Shown here: positions 1 to 6,327 of the stretch, one piece after another
Layout of the letters: each line of letters begins with the position of its first letter
Numbering within the stretch: the first letter of the stretch is position 1
NCBI GenBank assembly: GCA_934725785.1
Contig: CAKVCS010000062.1
Coordinates: 1-6,327 of the forward strand
DNA: 6,327 bases
Direction: 5' to 3'
DNA from: an uncultured Bacteroidales bacterium
Lineage (GTDB): Bacteria > Bacteroidota > Bacteroidia > Bacteroidales > Marinilabiliaceae
Notes under the pieces: model-generated
Told to the model about the DNA's origin: nothing
The model's input: only the letters and a program-made list of their open reading frames with translations
The model's database searches: none
Translations under genes and position numbers: made by a program

Positions 1-742
1 GGACCACGCCGTTCGCGCCCTGCGCGCCATAGATGGCGGTGGCCGACGCGTCCTTCAGAATCTCCATCGAGACGATGTCCGAAGGGTTGATTGTCGAGAG
101 GGGCGAGATGGTCGACGTTGAGCCGTTGCCGAGGGCGTCGCCAAGGCCGTAGTCCGCGCCCGACGAACCTTGACTCTGCACAATCACGCCGTCAATCACG
201 TAGAGTGGCTCGGCGTTAGCATTGATGGTCGCCTGGCCGCGCACGCGGATTGACGACGACGAGCCTGGCGCGCCCGATGTCGAGACTGAAGTCACGCCGG
301 CCGCGCGGCCCTGGAGGCTCTGGTCCAGGTTGGTGATGACGGAGCCCTTCAAGGCCTCCTCGCCCACCGAGACTGACGAGCCGGACAGGTCGCTCTTTTT
401 CATCGTGCCGTATCCTACGACGACGACGTCGTCAAGCTCCTTGCTGTCGCTCTCCATCTTGGCGTTGATGCTGCTGCGGCCGGCTATGTCGACCGTCTGG
501 CTGGTGAAGCCGATGAACGAGAACTGGAGCTTCTTCGCGTCGCCAACGTTTAGGCTGTACTTGCCGTCGAAGTCCGTCACCGTGCCGTTCGTCGTGCCTG
601 GTACGACGACTGCGACGCCTGGCAAAGGTTGGTTGGTGTCGTCGGTGACGACACCTGTAACCACCTTGCTCTGCGCCAAGGCCGTCACCATCGACAGCAC
701 GAGGCACAAGGCAGTGAGAATGATTTTTGCTTTGTTCTTCAT
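1..742 (-). CDS. SusC/RagA-like TonB-dependent receptor, N-terminal part (cut by window edge)
   Basis: Outer-membrane receptor that, in this family, imports a nutrient (often a glycan oligomer) using TonB energy, normally with a SusD-type lipoprotein encoded just downstream, here outside the window. The start is ATG at 742, with no stop through 247 codons. Residues 1-23 form a signal peptide (basic MKNKAK, hydrophobic core, ALA before Q24). Residues about 27-97 form a carboxypeptidase-regulatory-like domain with GVVTDD, PLPGV and DFDGKYSL. A TonB-box-like stretch follows (LDDVVVVGYGTMKKSDLSGS, 103-122), then the plug domain with LQGRAAGV, IRVRG, EPLYVIDGV and the SusC signature SMEILKDASATAIYGAQGANGV at the window edge. 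The barrel is missing only because the window ends. Family assignment is very firm; the substrate cannot be inferred. Being more than 700 bases from the upstream gene and preceded by its own promoter-like motif, it probably starts its own operon. Confidence 0.96.
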   Translation of the reverse strand, partial: MKNKAKIILTALCLVLSMVTALAQSKVVTGVVTDDTNQPLPGVAVVVPGTTNGTVTDFDGKYSLNVGDAKKLQFSFIGFTSQTVDIAGRSSINAKMESDSKELDDVVVVGYGTMKKSDLSGSSVSVGEEALKGSVITNLDQSLQGRAAGVTSVSTSGAPGSSSSIRVRGQATINANAEPLYVIDGVIVQSQGSSGADYGLGDALGNGSTSTISPLSTINPSDIVSMEILKDASATAIYGAQGANGVV

Positions 743-912
743 AAGACTTTGTTGTACTTGATAATAGAGCAGTCTGTAGTTGCGCGCCCGCTGGCGTCTT
801 ACTTTCGTCCACGTCGGGCAGCCCCTACCTTCCGTTTGGTGATATGAGTCTCGGTTCCACGTCCAGCCTCTCGCGATAAGGCGTCACGTGTCACCCCGGT
901 TCTTATCATTAG

Positions 913-920
913 CAAATTTA
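913..920 (-). promoter_or_regulatory. Candidate Bacteroidota-type -7 element for the susC-like gene
   Basis: On the minus strand this reads TAAATTTG, an exact match to the Bacteroidota -7 consensus TAnnTTTG. It would place the transcript start near 905-908 and give a leader of roughly 165 bases before the ATG at 742. No TTG or TTTG is found at the expected 19-21 bases upstream, so the -33 half is absent or degenerate. That may indicate a weak or activator-dependent promoter, or a chance match in this AT-rich patch. Confidence 0.42.
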
Positions 921-952
921 AACCATCTTTATGCTTTGCTCTTGTACTATCT

Positions 953-960
953 TATCTTTG
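953..960 (+). promoter_or_regulatory. Candidate plus-strand -7 element, pointing into the gene-free region
   Basis: The sequence TATCTTTG matches TAnnTTTG exactly. A TTTG lies at 935-938 but only 14 bases upstream, shorter than the usual spacing, so the match is imperfect. It faces away from the susC gene, about 32 bases from that gene's own candidate -7 element, and no plus-strand protein gene follows until 2443. It is either a chance match or the promoter of a non-coding or very short transcript. Confidence 0.22.
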
Positions 961-1429
961 TAATGTAAAAAATACACAATCGACTTTCGCGCAAGTTAAC
1001 ATAGCCCCCCCTGTTCTCGTCTGTGGTGGCGCCGTGTCTGTTCGCTCTGTTCATCGCCTTTGTGCGTGCTGGGCGCGGCGTCGCATGTTTTCGCTGCGTA
1101 AACGTTTTATATCGCATTAACACGGCGTGCGCGGTTCTGTGCGATTCTTCTCCCATATTTCTGTGACATCGGTGTCCACGTTCGGTTATAGTTATGTCCA
1201 CCCGTTCGCTGTGGCTTGTTCGCTTTGATTTTAGTGTTGCGAACCTCTTCTTTTTTATGTTTTTGTGTTTTGCGAGTGTTAAAGTTGCGTCATGTTTGCT
1301 CGTTTGAAGTGTTGAAATTTTGCCTTTCGATGGTGTGCTGTTCTCTATGTTTTTTACTCCACGCCCGCCTTGATCAGTGATTACATTCTGAATGCTCTTG
1401 CCACAGTTCCTCTTGTTTGCAACTAAAAT

Positions 1430-1469
1430 AGCTCTCGGCGGAGGCGTTTCCTCACCTCTGCCGAGAGCT
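1430..1469 (-). terminator. Strong hairpin, probable intrinsic terminator of the methyltransferase gene
   Basis: The arms at 1430-1444 and 1455-1469 pair over 15 base pairs, 14 Watson-Crick plus one G-U if read as plus-strand RNA (an A-C mismatch in the minus-strand RNA), around a 10-base loop. Read on the minus strand, the hairpin begins 34 bases after the methyltransferase stop and is followed by ATTTTAGTT, a modest U-rich tail. Read on the plus strand it has no U run, so termination is more likely for the minus-strand gene. A role as a 3' stability hairpin is also possible. Confidence 0.72.
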
Positions 1470-1503
1470 TGCGTGTCTCCTTGACCGTGTGCCAGTTAAG
1501 CCG

Positions 1504-2289
1504 TCAGGCTTGTTTCACGGCCGATGCGGATCGCCTGAACTCGCTCAGTGTTATTGCCGTTGCGGTCCCGACGTTGAGGGACTCGCTCGTCTTCCGACCT
1601 GCGGGAAAGCTCGGGATGAATAGTTTCCGAGTCACAAATCCGCTTAGGCGCGGGTCGATTCCGTGGCCCTCGTTACCCATCAATATTATCCCGCCCGTGG
1701 GCAGGCTTTCGCCGTAGATGTTCTTCCCCTCGAGATATGTGCCGAACACTTGGGCCGCCATCTCCCCCTTACCCTTGTTCGCGGTCAGCCATGCCGCCAA
1801 GTCCGTGTATGACACTCTCACACGCGCCAATGCCCCCATTGTAGCCTGCACAGCCTTCGGCCCGTAAGCGTCAGCGCACTGAGTGGAGCATACCACGTCC
1901 GTCACGCCAAACCAGTCCGCGGTTCTTATTATCGTCCCCAGGTTGCCAGGGTCCTGTATCCCGTCAAGGGCGAGTGTCAGCGTGTTCGCGCTGGTCTCGG
2001 GGACTTCGTTCTTCGGCTTTCGGAATATGGCTATGATCTCGCTCCGCGTCTTCAGTTGGGAGACCTCGGCGATCTCTTCGGCCTCGGCCTCTGCGGTCTC
2101 TACGTTCGCTACCGCGTGCCCCAGCTCTGCCATCCGTTCCGTTGTCGCGGCTATGTACGTGGCCGTCAACCCTCCACGCAGCAGGTCGCCGACGGTTTTC
2201 TTTCCTTCCGCCACAAAGAGCCCCTCTGTGTCGCGCCTCTTTTTCTGTTCCAGCGTTCTTATCAGCCTGCGTTTGTTCTGGCTTATCAT
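1504..2289 (-). CDS. SpoU/TrmH-family RNA 2'-O-ribose methyltransferase
   Basis: A complete 261-aa cytoplasmic enzyme that would transfer methyl from S-adenosylmethionine to a ribose 2'-hydroxyl in rRNA or tRNA. The N-terminal part (about 1-95) resembles the small SpoU substrate-binding domain, with FVAEGKKTVGDLL at 25-37. The catalytic knotted (SPOUT) domain follows, with all three family motifs: NLGTIIRTADWFG at 116-128 (Asn116 and Arg122 being the conserved pair), ILMGNEGHGI at 202-211, and SESLNVGTATAITLSEFRR at 235-253, which carries the trefoil-knot cofactor loop. Length is normal for the family. The exact target nucleotide (RlmB-like, TrmH-like or other) cannot be told from the sequence, so no gene symbol is given. 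The ATG at 2289 follows an A-rich stretch and no strong ribosome-binding site, as is usual in Bacteroidota. It is divergent from the TamL-like gene and is followed by a strong hairpin. Confidence 0.93.
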   Translation of the reverse strand: MISQNKRRLIRTLEQKKRRDTEGLFVAEGKKTVGDLLRGGLTATYIAATTERMAELGHAVANVETAEAEAEEIAEVSQLKTRSEIIAIFRKPKNEVPETSANTLTLALDGIQDPGNLGTIIRTADWFGVTDVVCSTQCADAYGPKAVQATMGALARVRVSYTDLAAWLTANKGKGEMAAQVFGTYLEGKNIYGESLPTGGIILMGNEGHGIDPRLSGFVTRKLFIPSFPAGRKTSESLNVGTATAITLSEFRRSASAVKQA

Positions 2290-2323
2290 TGTCTATTGCT
2301 CTTTTTCAGTTGTCTATGCCTCG

Positions 2324-2331
2324 CTAAGATA
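2324..2331 (-). promoter_or_regulatory. Candidate -7 element for the methyltransferase gene
   Basis: On the minus strand this reads TATCTTAG, one mismatch from TAnnTTTG. A TTG on the same strand (plus coordinates 2354-2356) lies 22 bases upstream, close to the expected -33 spacing. It would start transcription near 2317, about 28 bases before the ATG at 2289. This is plausible but rests on short degenerate motifs. Confidence 0.33.
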
Positions 2332-2345
2332 CGTTGAAATTTCTG

Positions 2346-2353
2346 TAACTTCG
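2346..2353 (+). promoter_or_regulatory. Candidate -7 element for the TamL-like gene and its downstream partner
   Basis: The sequence TAACTTCG, followed by CA, is one mismatch from TAnnTTTG. It would start transcription near 2360, leaving a leader of about 80 bases before ATG 2443. No properly spaced TTG is seen upstream. A competing weak match, TAATATTG, lies at 2367-2374. The 153-base divergent interval must hold this promoter, but its exact position is uncertain. Confidence 0.22.
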
Positions 2354-2442
2354 CAAGACAGCCCTTTAATATTGGGAGAGGTGGGGTGGGCTTGCGCGGC
2401 CTTTGCTCTTCGCCTCGTTTGGTTTTATTTTCAGTTGCCTTG

Positions 2443-4728
2443 ATGTCCCGCGGCGTTTGGCTTTTTTTGCGGTGTGCTGTGGCGGCGGCCTGCGCCGCGG
2501 CTCTCGTCTCTTGTTCCGTCACGCGCCGCGTGCCGGAGGGCGACCTTCTGCTCGATCGGGTCAACGTGTCGGGAGACTTGGGGTCCGTCTCCTCTTCCGA
2601 GCTTATGGGCTATGTCCGCCAGCAGCCCAATTCGCGTTTCCTGGGGCTCTGGCGCGTGGGGCTTGGTCTTTACTCTGTAGTCGGCGATTCTGCCAAGACG
2701 GGTTTCGGCCGTTGGCTCGAGAGGGTGGGGCAGGCTCCCGTGCTGTGCGACAGTTCGCTCGTCTCGCGCACCGATCAGCAGCTCCGCCTTTTCCTCGTCT
2801 CCAAGGGGTATTATGACGCCGCGGTCTCCGACACCATTGCGCGTGTCGGCCACAGGCGGTGCGAGGTTACGTATCGTGTCGCGGCGGGTCTCGTCTGTCG
2901 CCTCAATCGGTTGACCTACGAGGTCCCCTCGGGCGAGGTCGGCGACATTGTCCTTTCCGACACTGCCAACACCTTGATAAAGAGTGGCGACCCGTTCGAC
3001 TCCAATGTGCTCGACCAGGAGCGCGAGCGCATCACGAGGCGTCTGCGCGAGCGCGGTTTTTACTCTTTTGGCAAGGATTACGTCTACTTCCGTGTCGACA
3101 CCAGGGGCCTCGACCACGCCATGAACTGCACGCTCGTCGTCGCCAATGCCATGGGCGGCGCCGATATGCGCACGCCGGTACCCCACAAGAAGGCGGTAGT
3201 CGACAGCTTGTCGTTCATCATCGATGACGGACGTGCGGGCGGCGCACAGCCCGACGATGTCCTTTATGTCGACTCTGCCATCGTTATGCGGTATTCGGGT
3301 GCGCGCGCGCCTTTCACCCGCAGTCTCATGTCCAGCTCCAGCTTCGTCTCTCCGGGGGGCTATTTTTGCCAGTCCGACGGTGAGCTTATGCGGAGCCGAC
3401 TCATGTCTCTCAAGGCTTTTCGCCAGGCTTCTGTCTTCTTTTTCGAGGGAGACTCTCTCTCGCCCGACTCTCTCGTCCGCCTCAAGTGCGTCACGAGGCT
3501 CGAGACTGCGCCACGGCAGAGCTTCGGTTGCGATGTCGAGGGCACCAACTCGTCGGGAAACCTCGGGGCGGCCGTCAATGTCCGATACTCCCACGCCAAC
3601 GTGTTCCGCGGCGCAGAGGCTCTCGCCGTCAAGTGCCGCCTCGCCACTCAGCATCAGAGCGCTGTGGCCGGCAAGGAGGATTTCTATACTGTCGAGACCG
3701 GCGTCGAGACCACTCTCACCTTCCCTTTCATGATGGTCCCGAAGGCCTCCCTCCATTTTTATAAGAGGCATAACCCCAAGACTCTTTTCTCCGTCTCGTT
3801 CGACTATCAGCGGCGGCCAGAGTTCACACGCAATGTCCTCTCCACTCGTATGACCTACAGCTGGCGAGGCTCCGATTTCGCGTCCCACAGCCTCACGCCC
3901 GTCGAGTTCAACGTGGTGAGGATTCCCACCATCGACCCCGCCTTCGCCGACTACATCCGAGGCACATATCTCCAGTACTCTTATACCGACCACTTCATAA
4001 TGTCGCTCGGCTACCAGTTCACGTTCAATCAGCAGACCGTCATGCGCAATCAGAGCGGAGTCTTCTTCCGCTTTGGGCTCGAGACGGCCGGCAATGTGCT
4101 GAACCTCTTCACCAGCCGCCAGACTCCCGAGGAGGATTTCAAGAAGATATGGAACATCCGTTTCGCCCAGTATGTCAAGGCCGATGCCGAGTTCCGCTAC
4201 CAGTCGGCCGACCTCTGGGGCAACATGTATGTGGCGCGGATTTTTGCCGGCATCGGCGTTCCTTATGGCAACTCCGTCATGCTGCCCTACGAGAAGAGCT
4301 TCTTCGCGGGCGGCGCCAATTCCATTCGTGCATGGCCCGTCAGAGGGCTCGGCCCGGGTTCCAAGGCTGCCGATAAGTCGCTGCGATACCATAATCAGAC
4401 GTCCGACATCCGCCTCGAGGCTAACGCCGAGTACAGGTTCAAGATTATATCTGTGCTCGAGGGGGCCGCCTTCCTCGATGCGGGCAACATTTGGGCTCTC
4501 AACCGCAGCTACAATGACCCCGACGCGGTCTTTTCCAAGGCCTTCTATAAGCAGGTGGCTTTGGGCACGGGTCTCGGACTCCGCCTCAATTTCAACTATT
4601 TCATTCTCCGTGTCGATGCTGCATACAAGTTGCGCGACCCCTCGGCGGATGGCGATAAGTGGGTGGTGCGCAACAGGTTCGACCCTGGCGAGATATCTTG
4701 GAATTTCGCTATTGGCTATCCTTTCTGA
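2443..4728 (+). CDS. TamL-like Omp85-family outer-membrane lipoprotein (BamA/TamA superfamily)
   Basis: A complete 761-aa protein of the Omp85 family, which inserts or translocates envelope proteins at the outer membrane. TamL is the Bacteroidota lipoprotein variant of TamA. An ATG at 2386 in the same frame would add 19 residues, but the start at 2443 gives a proper lipoprotein signal: MSRG, hydrophobic core, then lipobox LVSC with Cys24. The mature start VTRRVPEGDLLLDRV is typical of the group. POTRA-like periplasmic domains occupy roughly 30-270, including RQQPNSRFLGLWRVGLGLYS and SKGYYDAAV. The 16-strand barrel would span roughly 370-761. The conserved loop segment GGANSIRAWPVRGLGPGS (Arg629 in SIRAW) and strand motif FLDAGNIW (677-684) are Omp85 hallmarks, and the protein ends in Phe761, as outer-membrane barrels do. 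The next gene begins 21 bases on, so they probably share a transcript. No tamB is visible beside it. Family is firm; the TamL subclass is inferred from lipobox plus sequence style. Confidence 0.92.
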   Translation: MSRGVWLFLRCAVAAACAAALVSCSVTRRVPEGDLLLDRVNVSGDLGSVSSSELMGYVRQQPNSRFLGLWRVGLGLYSVVGDSAKTGFGRWLERVGQAPVLCDSSLVSRTDQQLRLFLVSKGYYDAAVSDTIARVGHRRCEVTYRVAAGLVCRLNRLTYEVPSGEVGDIVLSDTANTLIKSGDPFDSNVLDQERERITRRLRERGFYSFGKDYVYFRVDTRGLDHAMNCTLVVANAMGGADMRTPVPHKKAVVDSLSFIIDDGRAGGAQPDDVLYVDSAIVMRYSGARAPFTRSLMSSSSFVSPGGYFCQSDGELMRSRLMSLKAFRQASVFFFEGDSLSPDSLVRLKCVTRLETAPRQSFGCDVEGTNSSGNLGAAVNVRYSHANVFRGAEALAVKCRLATQHQSAVAGKEDFYTVETGVETTLTFPFMMVPKASLHFYKRHNPKTLFSVSFDYQRRPEFTRNVLSTRMTYSWRGSDFASHSLTPVEFNVVRIPTIDPAFADYIRGTYLQYSYTDHFIMSLGYQFTFNQQTVMRNQSGVFFRFGLETAGNVLNLFTSRQTPEEDFKKIWNIRFAQYVKADAEFRYQSADLWGNMYVARIFAGIGVPYGNSVMLPYEKSFFAGGANSIRAWPVRGLGPGSKAADKSLRYHNQTSDIRLEANAEYRFKIISVLEGAAFLDAGNIWALNRSYNDPDAVFSKAFYKQVALGTGLGLRLNFNYFILRVDAAYKLRDPSADGDKWVVRNRFDPGEISWNFAIGYPF

Positions 4729-4749
4729 TTTCGTTTATCGTCTGCCGTC

Positions 4750-6327
4750 ATGTCCACCGCCTCTTCTCTCTCAAGCTCCGCCTGCCCTTTGTGCCGTGGG
4801 CTGTTGCGCCACGTCCTGCGGCATCTCCTGGTGTTGTTTTGCCTGTTTGTCTCGTTCGCGGCAGCCGTCTCCGCCCAAAGTTCTTTGCGAGGCGTCGTTG
4901 TCGAGGCGGCGGGCAATCCCGTCCCGGGTGCCACCGTCCTCGTTCTCCGGGGTGTGGATGTCGTGCGAGGGGTGCCTTCGGGCGCCGATGGCCGTTTCTT
5001 TGTCGACTCCCTTTCCGAGGGGCGCTACTCTCTCCGAGTCTCTTTTGTCGGTTGCAAACCCGCGGAGCGGGAAGTCGAAATCCACACTCCTGGTGTGCGC
5101 GATGTCGGCAAGGTGAGTCTCGCCGCCGATGGCCGCGAGCTAAGCGAGGTCACGGTCTTGCATATTGTTGAGCGTCAGGAGCAGAGGGGCGACACCACCG
5201 TGTTCAACGCAGCGGCTTTCAAGGTCAACCCCGACGCCTCGACCGAGGATCTGCTGCGCAAGATGCCTGGGATGCAGGTCAAGGACGGCCAGGTGTCCCA
5301 TGGCGGCGAGACGGTCAAGAAAGTCCTTGTCGACGGTAAGGAGTTCTTCGGGTCCGACCCCTCAGCCGCACTTAAGAACATCGACGCCGGCATGGTCGAT
5401 AAGATTGAGGTTTTCGACAAGCAGAGCGAGCAAGCCGCGTTCACAGGGTTCTCCGACGGGACCGAGGAGAAGACAATCAACATCCTCACCAAGCCCGAGG
5501 CCCGCGGTGGCTCTTTCGGACGGGCCTATGGTGGCCTCGGGTCCGATCGGCACTACGAGGCGGGCGGCACTGCCAATGTCTTCACTCCTGCCAAGAACAG
5601 GATTTTCGCCATGGGCGCGGTCAACAATGTCAACAATGCGGGCTTCTCTATGCCCGATGCCTCTGGCGGGCAGATGGCTGCGGGTCTCAACACCGCGGGC
5701 TCGCTCGGTCTCAACTACGGGTTCGAGGGCGATAGCGGTTTGACCGTCGAGGCGAGCTATATGTATGGCCACAAGCGGAACAAGAGCAACAGCTCTATCG
5801 TCCAGGAGTATTTTTCCGCCGATGTCTCTGATAGTCTCCACTCCTACCAGAGCGCTGCCGACAGTCGCGCCAGGTCCAATAGCCACACGGCGGCCCTCAA
5901 GGTCAAGTGGGCTGCCGGGGCGAGCGACTCGTTCGTGGCCGAGCCGTCGTGGAGCTGGCAGGGCGGCTCTAATTCAAGCGAATCGTCAGGTGTCGATTTC
6001 CGCGATTCTGTAGCCTATAAGTCTACGCGCCAGCGGTCGGCGTCAAGTTCAGACTCCTGGTCGCTGGGGCTGAGGCTCACGTGGCGGCACAAGTTCGCGC
6101 TTCCGCGTCGCACGCTCTCTTTGGGGCTTCGTGCGTCTGGCAAGTCTTCCGCCTCGTCAAGCTCTTCTCTGAGTCTCCAAACCGACGGGGCGGAGCCTCC
6201 CTCCCAGCCTGGCGGCGATGATGGCGGGGCTGTCTCCGAGGCGGTCTTACCCAATGTCCCCGCTCTTCTCGCCGACTCCGTTTGGGTGGGTAATGCCGCG
6301 GGGCGACGTGCGCAAGGTCAGGAGTCC
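4750..6327 (+). CDS. Outer-membrane beta-barrel protein with carboxypeptidase-regulatory-like and plug-like domains (3' end outside window)
   Basis: A TonB-dependent-receptor-like barrel protein of the kind annotated in Bacteroidales as outer-membrane beta-barrel family protein; the substrate is unknown. The start is the ATG at 4750, the first in frame after the tamL stop, 21 bases away, suggesting one operon. The signal peptide is long: a 25-residue front with three arginines, then a hydrophobic core ending VSA before Gln43. A carboxypeptidase-regulatory-like domain covers about 45-135 (GVVVEAAGNPVPGATV, SGADGRFFVDSL). The plug-like region follows: GDTTVFNAAAFKVNPDAS from 147, LLRKMPGMQV, VDGKEFFG at 194-201, and MVDKIEVFDKQSEQAAFTGF from 215, ending EEKTINILTKP. 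This block is characteristic of the family. Barrel strands start near 255. Two serine-rich stretches (407-413 and 466-475) and a Gly/Asp/Pro-rich segment (479-494) look like enlarged surface loops. No stop is reached in 526 codons; family members are usually much longer, so several hundred residues lie beyond the edge. Confidence 0.9.
   Translation, partial: MSTASSLSSSACPLCRGLLRHVLRHLLVLFCLFVSFAAAVSAQSSLRGVVVEAAGNPVPGATVLVLRGVDVVRGVPSGADGRFFVDSLSEGRYSLRVSFVGCKPAEREVEIHTPGVRDVGKVSLAADGRELSEVTVLHIVERQEQRGDTTVFNAAAFKVNPDASTEDLLRKMPGMQVKDGQVSHGGETVKKVLVDGKEFFGSDPSAALKNIDAGMVDKIEVFDKQSEQAAFTGFSDGTEEKTINILTKPEARGGSFGRAYGGLGSDRHYEAGGTANVFTPAKNRIFAMGAVNNVNNAGFSMPDASGGQMAAGLNTAGSLGLNYGFEGDSGLTVEASYMYGHKRNKSNSSIVQEYFSADVSDSLHSYQSAADSRARSNSHTAALKVKWAAGASDSFVAEPSWSWQGGSNSSESSGVDFRDSVAYKSTRQRSASSSDSWSLGLRLTWRHKFALPRRTLSLGLRASGKSSASSSSSLSLQTDGAEPPSQPGGDDGGAVSEAVLPNVPALLADSVWVGNAAGRRAQGQES

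Larger units (their letters stand above)
743..1429. other. Gene-poor intergenic region between susC-like gene and methyltransferase terminator
   Basis: No convincing protein gene is visible. The part next to susC (743-920) is the probable susC leader. Around 901-970 the sequence is AT-rich and carries two opposed -7-like motifs. From about 1201 to 1320 the plus strand is strongly T-biased: by hand count 58 T against 15 A in 120 bases. An 84-codon minus-strand reading frame (947-1201) has an arginine-, histidine- and threonine-rich product with no recognisable motif and is judged spurious. A 37-codon plus-strand frame (1194-1307) would encode a hydrophobic peptide, but T-rich DNA produces such frames by chance. 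No tRNA, insertion-sequence ends or repeat array was seen. Confidence 0.6.

Noticed and set aside
222..761. A 179-codon plus-strand frame across the susC-like gene.
   Set aside because: It is the antisense of a clear SusC/RagA N-terminus and shows only low-complexity Ser/Thr/Pro composition.
743..970. Possible invertible promoter, as seen for some Bacteroidales surface genes.
   Set aside because: No pair of inverted repeats flanking the susC promoter region was found, and no recombinase gene is in the window.
947..1201. An 84-codon minus-strand frame in the gene-poor region.
   Set aside because: The product is rich in Arg, His and Thr, without a domain, signal peptide or sensible start context, and its end overlaps the AT-rich promoter-like patch.
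902..2290. The 9-base sequence CTTATCATT occurs at 902-910 and 2282-2290, as if a shared operator.
   Set aside because: The second copy overlaps the start codon of the methyltransferase gene and the two sit in different positions relative to their genes; a 9-base match over this distance is easily chance.
1883..2443. A 186-codon plus-strand frame across the methyltransferase gene.
   Set aside because: It is antisense to a gene with all three SpoU motifs and has no recognisable feature of its own.
2431..4392. A 653-codon open frame on the minus strand, opposite the TamL-like gene.
   Set aside because: It is codon-aligned with the plus-strand gene, so it stays open simply because that gene avoids TTA, CTA and TCA codons. 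The plus-strand product has a lipobox, Omp85 motifs and a barrel C-terminus; the antisense product has no recognisable domain.
4172..5116. A 314-codon plus-strand frame overlapping the end of the TamL-like gene and the start of the barrel gene.
   Set aside because: It lies out of frame with two well-supported genes and its product is compositionally a frame shadow, so no frameshifted fusion is implied.

Overview
The window looks like a chromosomal segment from a GC-rich member of the Bacteroidota, most likely order Bacteroidales. The evidence is a SusC/RagA-type receptor with the phylum's usual N-terminal layout, a lipoprotein-type Omp85 protein (TamL class), an outer-membrane barrel protein of a type common in Bacteroidales, candidate -7 elements of the TAnnTTTG form, and no convincing Shine-Dalgarno sequences. 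Family or genus cannot be fixed from the sequence alone.

Layout from left to right. Positions 1-742 (minus) hold the first 247 codons of a SusC/RagA-like TonB-dependent receptor, cut off by the left edge; any SusD partner would lie outside. Positions 743-1503 form a long stretch without a convincing protein gene. It contains the probable susC promoter and leader (about 743-920), an oppositely facing promoter-like motif (953-960), a strikingly T-rich segment (about 1201-1350) and a strong hairpin (1430-1469) that fits a terminator for the next gene. Positions 1504-2289 (minus) are a complete SpoU/TrmH-family RNA 2'-O-methyltransferase. Positions 2290-2442 are a divergent promoter region. Positions 2443-4728 (plus) are a complete 761-aa TamL-like Omp85 lipoprotein. 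Twenty-one bases later, 4750-6327 (plus) begins a barrel protein with a carboxypeptidase-regulatory-like domain, which is still open at the right edge after 526 codons.

Three of the four genes concern the outer membrane. The susC product would import a glycan or other nutrient. The TamL-like protein belongs to the Omp85 family, which helps insert or translocate envelope proteins. The downstream barrel protein is probably co-transcribed with it and could be an assembly substrate or simply a neighbour. The methyltransferase is an RNA-modification housekeeping gene transcribed divergently.

No CRISPR array, insertion sequence, tRNA, rRNA or clear new system was seen. The least explained part is the 760-base gap between the methyltransferase and susC.
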